Shown piece by piece: positions 7,117 through 10,217 of a DNA stretch of 10,217 bases. Location of the stretch: the NCBI GenBank assembly GCA_937907415.1, contig CALCHY010000146.1, positions 1-10,217 on the forward strand, in the 5' to 3' direction. The stretch comes from an uncultured Trueperaceae bacterium. Its GTDB lineage: Bacteria; Deinococcota; Deinococci; Deinococcales; Trueperaceae. The notes under the pieces are model-generated. The model saw nothing but the letters and a program-made list of their open reading frames with translations. It was not told where the DNA came from and did not search any database. Position numbers and translations under genes: made by a program. Within the stretch, counting starts at the first letter, position 1. Each line of letters opens with the position of its first letter.

Positions 7117-8177
7117 GTTGCACTCCAACTCTTGTCGAAGACCCTCAGCCAGTTGCCGCCCAGTATGGCGAGGGCTTCCTCGTCACCGAAGCCGCGCGCC
7201 ACGAGGCCGCGCGCGACGTTGTGCCAGTGGTAGACGTTGTCGAACCCCGCTACGTACTTTTCGTCGATGCCGTAACCGCCCCAGGCCCCTGGCACTTGGC
7301 TCCCGAACTCGAAGCGGAACACTGACTCACCCAAGGTCTTGCCTCCGAACAGGTCGGTGCCGATGCCAACGTGGTCCACCCCGACTAGGTCGACCACGTA
7401 GACGATGTGATCCAGGAAGTCTTCGAGCGTTGGGCGTACGCCGCTTCGCCTTTCACAGAACTGCGAGTGGGGGCACAGGCCGATGAGGCCGCCCGTGGAC
7501 GCGGCGGCGCGGATCTGTTCGTCCGTCAGGTTGCGTGGGTGGTCGGTCAAAGCCTTGGCGCAGGAATGCGAGAACACCACTGGAGCTCGGGAGCAGGCGG
7601 CCGCGTCAAGCGAGGTCCGCTCCCCCGTGTGGGAAAGGTCGACGGTCATGCCTACGCGGTTCATCTCAAGGACCACGCTGCGGCCGAACGCGGTCAGGCC
7701 CTGATTGGCGTTCTCGAGGCAGCCGTCACCCAGGCGGTTGCGCTGGTTGTAGACGAGGTTGGCGACGCGCACCCCCAACTCGTGGAACACCTTCACCAAG
7801 TAGGTAGAGCCTTCGAACGGGTCGGCCGCCTGAAGCCCATACACCAGACTCAGGACGCTGTCGGCGTGATGCCGCAAGAGATCGGCGATGCTTTTGGCCC
7901 GCCGTGCCCTGCCGGCAGCCACTTCGTCGAGGCAAAGGTAGTCGAAGACGCGGCGGATGGTCGCCGTGGCGTCCTCGCCTGGCATGGCGATGGTCTCGAC
8001 GCTGACGCTCACCCCGTTGTGCCGGTACTGGTCGATCCTGTCTGCGCCGTCAACGTCTGGCACCGGGCGCATGAGCATGGATCCACCGAGACCGTCGATA
8101 AGGAAGGCCTCGGAGTGCAGCGCCACCGCGCGCTGCTCCTGCGCCTCGTCCAGTCCGAAATCGAACGCCTGGTACAC
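7113..8177 (-). CDS. M19 membrane-dipeptidase-family protein, copy 1 (lacks N-terminal His-x-Asp)
   Basis: 354-aa TIM-barrel amidohydrolase-type protein of peptidase family M19 (renal dipeptidase). The start is GTG at 8177, with AGGAG (8187-8191) 9 nt upstream. Motifs kept: GLTAFGRSVVLEMNRVGM, then DLSHTGERT (equivalent of His198 of human dipeptidase), VVFSHSCAKAL (His219), HPRNLTDEQIR (Arg230), and VGIGTD (Asp288). Missing: the N-terminal D-G-H-x-D metal motif reads DGLGG (D28-G32), and the bridging Glu of the EGG segment appears as VYGLQ. It also carries GLCPHS, shared with the paralogue at 9112-10158. No signal peptide is visible, so it is cytoplasmic. It is the first gene of the leftward operon, about 85 nt from the predicted transcript start. 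Family fold is sure; dipeptidase chemistry is not. Confidence 0.9.
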   Translation of the reverse strand: MYQAFDFGLDEAQEQRAVALHSEAFLIDGLGGSMLMRPVPDVDGADRIDQYRHNGVSVSVETIAMPGEDATATIRRVFDYLCLDEVAAGRARRAKSIADLLRHHADSVLSLVYGLQAADPFEGSTYLVKVFHELGVRVANLVYNQRNRLGDGCLENANQGLTAFGRSVVLEMNRVGMTVDLSHTGERTSLDAAACSRAPVVFSHSCAKALTDHPRNLTDEQIRAAASTGGLIGLCPHSQFCERRSGVRPTLEDFLDHIVYVVDLVGVDHVGIGTDLFGGKTLGESVFRFEFGSQVPGAWGGYGIDEKYVAGFDNVYHWHNVARGLVARGFGDEEALAILGGNWLRVFDKSWSAT

Positions 8178-8243
8178 GTTGTCTCGCTCCTATGGTGGCG
8201 GTTGGGCTCCATCGTCGGGAACCCGAGGGCCGTGCGATTGACT

Positions 8244-8258
8244 GATTGTCAGACAATC
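8244..8258. promoter_or_regulatory. GntR/FadR-type operator in the divergent promoter region
   Basis: GATTGTCAGACAATC is a perfect 7-bp inverted repeat around a central A. Its core TTGTCAGACAA fits the TNGTNNNACNA pattern known for the FadR subfamily of GntR regulators, and a gene for such a regulator starts about 100 nt away. It overlaps the predicted rightward -35 and lies just past the predicted leftward transcript start, so one bound dimer could repress both units. Binding by the neighbouring regulator is inference but well supported. Confidence 0.8.
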
Positions 8259-8273
8259 TGTAGATAGGATAAT
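8246..8273 (+). promoter_or_regulatory. Predicted rightward promoter for regulator and M19 copy 2
   Basis: TTGTCA (8246-8251), 16 nt, then GATAAT (8268-8273): one mismatch in each hexamer from the sigma70 consensus. Transcription would start near 8280, giving a leader of about 80 nt. The -35 lies inside the palindromic operator, so binding would block polymerase and the regulator would control itself. An alternative -35, TTGACT at 8238-8243, has poor spacing to this -10 (24 nt), and fits a weaker -10, TAGATA, at 17 nt. Confidence 0.6.
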
Positions 8274-8297
8274 ATGGCCGTGCTATGTGGCTGTCAA
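8269..8297 (-). promoter_or_regulatory. Predicted strong leftward promoter for the dipeptidase-transporter operon
   Basis: On the minus strand, TTGACA (8297-8292) is followed by a 17-nt spacer and TATTAT (8274-8269): a perfect -35, optimal spacing and a 5/6 match at -10. Transcription would begin near 8262 and run into the operator at about +5 to +19, a position suited to repression by roadblock. The -10 overlaps the rightward -10 on the other strand by five bases. The leader before the GTG start is about 85 nt. Confidence 0.78.
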
Positions 8298-8326
8298 TAC
8301 GGCAGTCCTTGGGCGACCGCAGCTAC

Positions 8327-8363
8327 GGAGAGGAGACTGCAGCTTGCTGCAGAATGTGGAATG
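8327..8363 (+). promoter_or_regulatory. Distant Shine-Dalgarno with bridging hairpin before the regulator start
   Basis: GGAGAGGAG (8327-8335) is a strong SD sequence but lies 25 nt before the ATG at 8361. Between them CTGCAG (8337-8342) pairs with CTGCAG (8347-8352) around CTTG. If the hairpin forms, it takes 16 nt out of the linear distance and leaves a normal spacing of about 9 nt. No better SD is next to the ATG. The structure is seen in the sequence; its role is inference. Confidence 0.5.
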
Positions 8364-9086
8364 TCCGTATTCACCCGGGTAGACAGGTCCAGCGTTTCCG
8401 ACACCGTCATCGATCAGGTCATGGAGCTGATCAGCACGGGCACCCTCAAGCCCGGTGACCGCTTGCCCACCGAGCACGGCCTGAGTCAACAACTCGGCGT
8501 TGGACGCTCATCGGTCCGCGAGGCCCTTAAGGCGCTCGAGACCCTCGGCTTCATCACGCGTCGCAGCGAAGGCTCCTTCGTCAGCGAGGGGATGAGCATG
8601 CCGGCGCTGACCAAAGCCCTCTACGTCGACATGCTCTTGCGCGAGCTGGAGATCCGGCACCTATACCAGGCGCGCCGCTTGCTCGAGTCAGAACTGGGAG
8701 AGCTGGCCGCCCGGAACCTGACGGAGGAAGATCTCGAGGAGCTGGAGCAGTACTGCCGCGACATGGAGAAGACCCCGGACACCGACATCCAGCAGCACGT
8801 CCGCCTAGACAGGCAGTTTCACCGCACCCTAAGCGAACTGGCAGGCAACCCTGTGATGACCCGCCTGTGGGAAGTGACGTTCGAGGTGCTGCTCGAGGTA
8901 AGGCAGCGCATCCCGTTCACCCCCCAGAACATCCGTTACAGCGACGCCCGCCACAGGGTGCTGCTCGACGCCCTCCGCGAGCGCGACCCCGCCAAGGTCA
9001 GACGCACCATCACCGAAACGTTGGAACACGGCGAGGTGCGCTTGGTCGCGAGGTTGGCTCAGGTGGACGCAGAGAACGATAGCTAG
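8361..9086 (+). CDS. GntR/FadR-family transcriptional regulator with FCD ligand-binding domain
   Basis: 241-aa regulator. The N-terminal winged helix-turn-helix (about 8-76) has the GntR signature: LKPGDRLPTEHGLSQQLGVG, then RSSVREALKALETLGF, and a wing RRSEGSFV. The C-terminal all-helical FCD domain (about 90-225) keeps the full metal-ligand set Asp-x3-His, His, His: D150 and H154 in LDRQFH, H198 in DARHRV, H223 in TLEHGE. FCD domains with these residues bind a metal plus a small carboxylate effector, so the inducer may be an organic acid or amino acid released by the pathway (inference). The start at 8361 is chosen because the family domain begins soon after and because further upstream lies promoter DNA; in-frame reading back to 8274 is open but would overlap the predicted -10. 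It is followed after 25 nt by M19 copy 2 and divergent from the operon it probably controls. Confidence 0.93.
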   Translation: MSVFTRVDRSSVSDTVIDQVMELISTGTLKPGDRLPTEHGLSQQLGVGRSSVREALKALETLGFITRRSEGSFVSEGMSMPALTKALYVDMLLRELEIRHLYQARRLLESELGELAARNLTEEDLEELEQYCRDMEKTPDTDIQQHVRLDRQFHRTLSELAGNPVMTRLWEVTFEVLLEVRQRIPFTPQNIRYSDARHRVLLDALRERDPAKVRRTITETLEHGEVRLVARLAQVDAENDS

Positions 9087-9111
9087 CTCCGACCAAGGAG
9101 GCAGACCCGTA

Positions 9112-10158
9112 ATGAGCCAGATCACCGATCCAGTTGCGCCCGAAAACGTGCACGCCGACGCCGTCATCATCGACGGCCTGTTCTGCAAGCTGTACTCGCC
9201 GATCCCGCCGCAAGGCGGCATCGACGACCTGATGTTCGACCACATCCTAGCCAGCGGAGTGACCGCGTTCTGTGACTCCATCGTCGCTGACGCCTACCCC
9301 CAGTCGATGCCAGAGGCCATGATGAACCTCTACCAGGAGCACGCGATCGCGGAGGCGTTCCCCGAGAAGGCGCTGGTCGTGCGGCGCGCCTCGGACATCT
9401 ACGAGGCCAAGCGCAGCGGCAGGGTGGGCATAATCCTCTCGACGCAGGGGCTGGCTTGCATCGGTGAGGACACACGCAACCTTTGGGTGTTGAAGAACCT
9501 CGACGTCAAGATCATGCAGATCACCTACAACGAGCGCAACGCCATCGGCTGCGGCTGCATGGAGCCGACCGACACCGGACTCACGCGCGTTGGGCAGAAG
9601 GTGGTTGAGGAGATGAACCGCCTGGGAGTGGTCGTCGACCTCTCGCACGTCGGTCAACGCACCGCGCTCGAAGCCGCCAGGCACTCAAAGGCGCCCGTAA
9701 TCGTCTCGCACGCCGGGGTGAAGAAGCTCAACCCCCACGTGCGCAACCTAAGTGACGAACTCATAGAGGCCGTAGCCACAACGGGCGGCGTCATCGGCCT
9801 CTGTCCCCACTCCATCATGATCGAGAAGCAGCGCAAGCAGTGGCCCACTGTTGACGATTACATCGACCACATCCAGTACGTCGTTGACCTCGTTGGCATA
9901 GACCATGCGGCCATCGGAACAGACAACTTCCAATACGACACCCACTACGTGCGCGTCAGCCGCGCCGGCTTCGAGCGCACATTCCCGGGGTTCTTCGGCG
10001 GCTACCCCGAAGACCAGAAACACGCCAAGGGTTTCTCCAAGTGGTCAGAGTGGCCGAACCTGACGGCCTCGCTCCTGCGCCGTGGGTTCAGCGTGGAGGC
10101 CACGCAGAAGGTCCTTGGCGGCAACTTCATGCGCGTGTTCGGGACGGTCTGGCAGTAG
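9112..10158 (+). CDS. M19 membrane-dipeptidase-family protein, copy 2 (lacks N-terminal His-x-Asp)
   Basis: 348-aa paralogue of the protein encoded at 7113-8177. The start ATG at 9112 has AAGGAGG (9095-9101) 10 nt upstream. Motifs kept: GLTRVGQKVVEEMNRLGV, then DLSHVGQRT (His198 equivalent), VIVSHAGVKKL (His219), HVRNLSDELI (Arg230), and AAIGTDNF (Asp288). The N-terminal metal motif D-G-H-x-D reads DGLFC (D21-C25), and the bridging Glu position reads LSTQGL, a Gln. GLCPHS is shared with copy 1, as is the block DHIQYVVDLVGIDH. Both copies end in a common LGGN..RVF tail. No signal peptide is visible. Being co-transcribed with the regulator, it may give a basal activity that makes the inducer, but this is a guess. 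The divergent sequence between copies argues for different substrates rather than a recent duplication. Confidence 0.9.
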   Translation: MSQITDPVAPENVHADAVIIDGLFCKLYSPIPPQGGIDDLMFDHILASGVTAFCDSIVADAYPQSMPEAMMNLYQEHAIAEAFPEKALVVRRASDIYEAKRSGRVGIILSTQGLACIGEDTRNLWVLKNLDVKIMQITYNERNAIGCGCMEPTDTGLTRVGQKVVEEMNRLGVVVDLSHVGQRTALEAARHSKAPVIVSHAGVKKLNPHVRNLSDELIEAVATTGGVIGLCPHSIMIEKQRKQWPTVDDYIDHIQYVVDLVGIDHAAIGTDNFQYDTHYVRVSRAGFERTFPGFFGGYPEDQKHAKGFSKWSEWPNLTASLLRRGFSVEATQKVLGGNFMRVFGTVWQ

Positions 10159-10179
10159 CGGCAGGGGCAACTCATCCGA

Positions 10180-10212
10180 GTCGTGAGGGGAGCGCTGCGT
10201 TCGCCTCACGAC
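10180..10212 (+). terminator. Strong stem-loop downstream of M19 copy 2, possible terminator
   Basis: GTCGTGAGG (10180-10188) pairs exactly with CCTCACGAC (10204-10212). The loop can pair further (10190-10194 with 10198-10202, including one G-U). It begins 21 nt after the stop codon at 10158. The window ends 5 nt past the stem with CCGCC and no T-run is visible, so intrinsic termination is possible but not proven. Confidence 0.55.
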
Positions 10213-10217
10213 CCGCC

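Noticed and set aside
7117..7128. A TTG start four codons upstream for M14 copy 2
   Set aside because: The ATG at 7116 has GGAG at 6-nt spacing and an ATGA overlap with the preceding stop; the TTG lies within that SD region.
7407..8267. A 286-codon open frame on the plus strand
   Set aside because: It is antisense to the well-supported M19 gene (7113-8177), has no recognisable domain, and GC-rich coding DNA often leaves such frames open.
8274..8360. An N-terminal extension of the GntR regulator of 29 residues
   Set aside because: The frame is open, but it begins with ATA inside the predicted -10 region, has no SD, and adds nothing resembling the family. The start at 8361 gives the usual length.
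8829..9281. A 150-codon minus-strand frame across the regulator end and the start of M19 copy 2
   Set aside because: It crosses two convincing plus-strand genes and their SD site, and its translation resembles no family.

Overview
This is a GC-rich bacterial segment with ordinary bacterial gene structure: strong Shine-Dalgarno sites, ATGA and 8-nt gene overlaps, and sigma70-type promoter elements. The peptide-binding protein has a Sec type I signal peptide with no lipobox, which fits a diderm such as a proteobacterium or a member of Deinococcota. The sequence alone does not fix the taxon. I see no rRNA, tRNA, CRISPR array, insertion sequence or phage gene.

Layout. Two transcription units diverge from a 183-bp regulatory gap at 8178-8360. 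The long leftward unit (minus strand) encodes, in order: an M19 dipeptidase-like protein (7113-8177); an M14 succinylglutamate desuccinylase/aspartoacylase-like protein (6130-7116); a secreted peptide/nickel-family substrate-binding protein (4476-6005); two ABC permeases of the DppB and DppC type (3479-4396 and 2617-3486); a second M14 protein (1557-2579); a 73-aa GatC/AtzG-like protein (1336-1557); and an amidase-signature enzyme that runs off the left edge (1-1343). The short rightward unit encodes a GntR/FadR-type regulator with an FCD domain (8361-9086) and a second M19 dipeptidase-like protein (9112-10158), followed by a strong stem-loop.

How it fits together. The cassette looks like a regulated system for importing and dismantling a small peptide-like or amide-bearing compound. 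The binding protein and permeases would bring it in. Two M19-type, two M14-type and one amidase-type hydrolase would cut it. The FCD domain of the regulator probably senses a carboxylate ligand. No transporter ATPase is present in the window.

The most interesting points are these. The two M14 paralogues have complementary active-site substitutions: one keeps both zinc-site histidines but has Gln for the catalytic Glu, while the other keeps the Glu but has H-x-D where D-x-H is expected. Both M19 proteins lack the N-terminal His-x-Asp metal ligands and the bridging Glu, yet share a CPHS motif. The divergent promoters have -10 elements superimposed on opposite strands, next to a perfect FadR-type operator. 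The regulator's ribosome binding site appears to be bridged to its start codon by a small hairpin. The amidase appears to have a tiny dedicated GatC-like partner.
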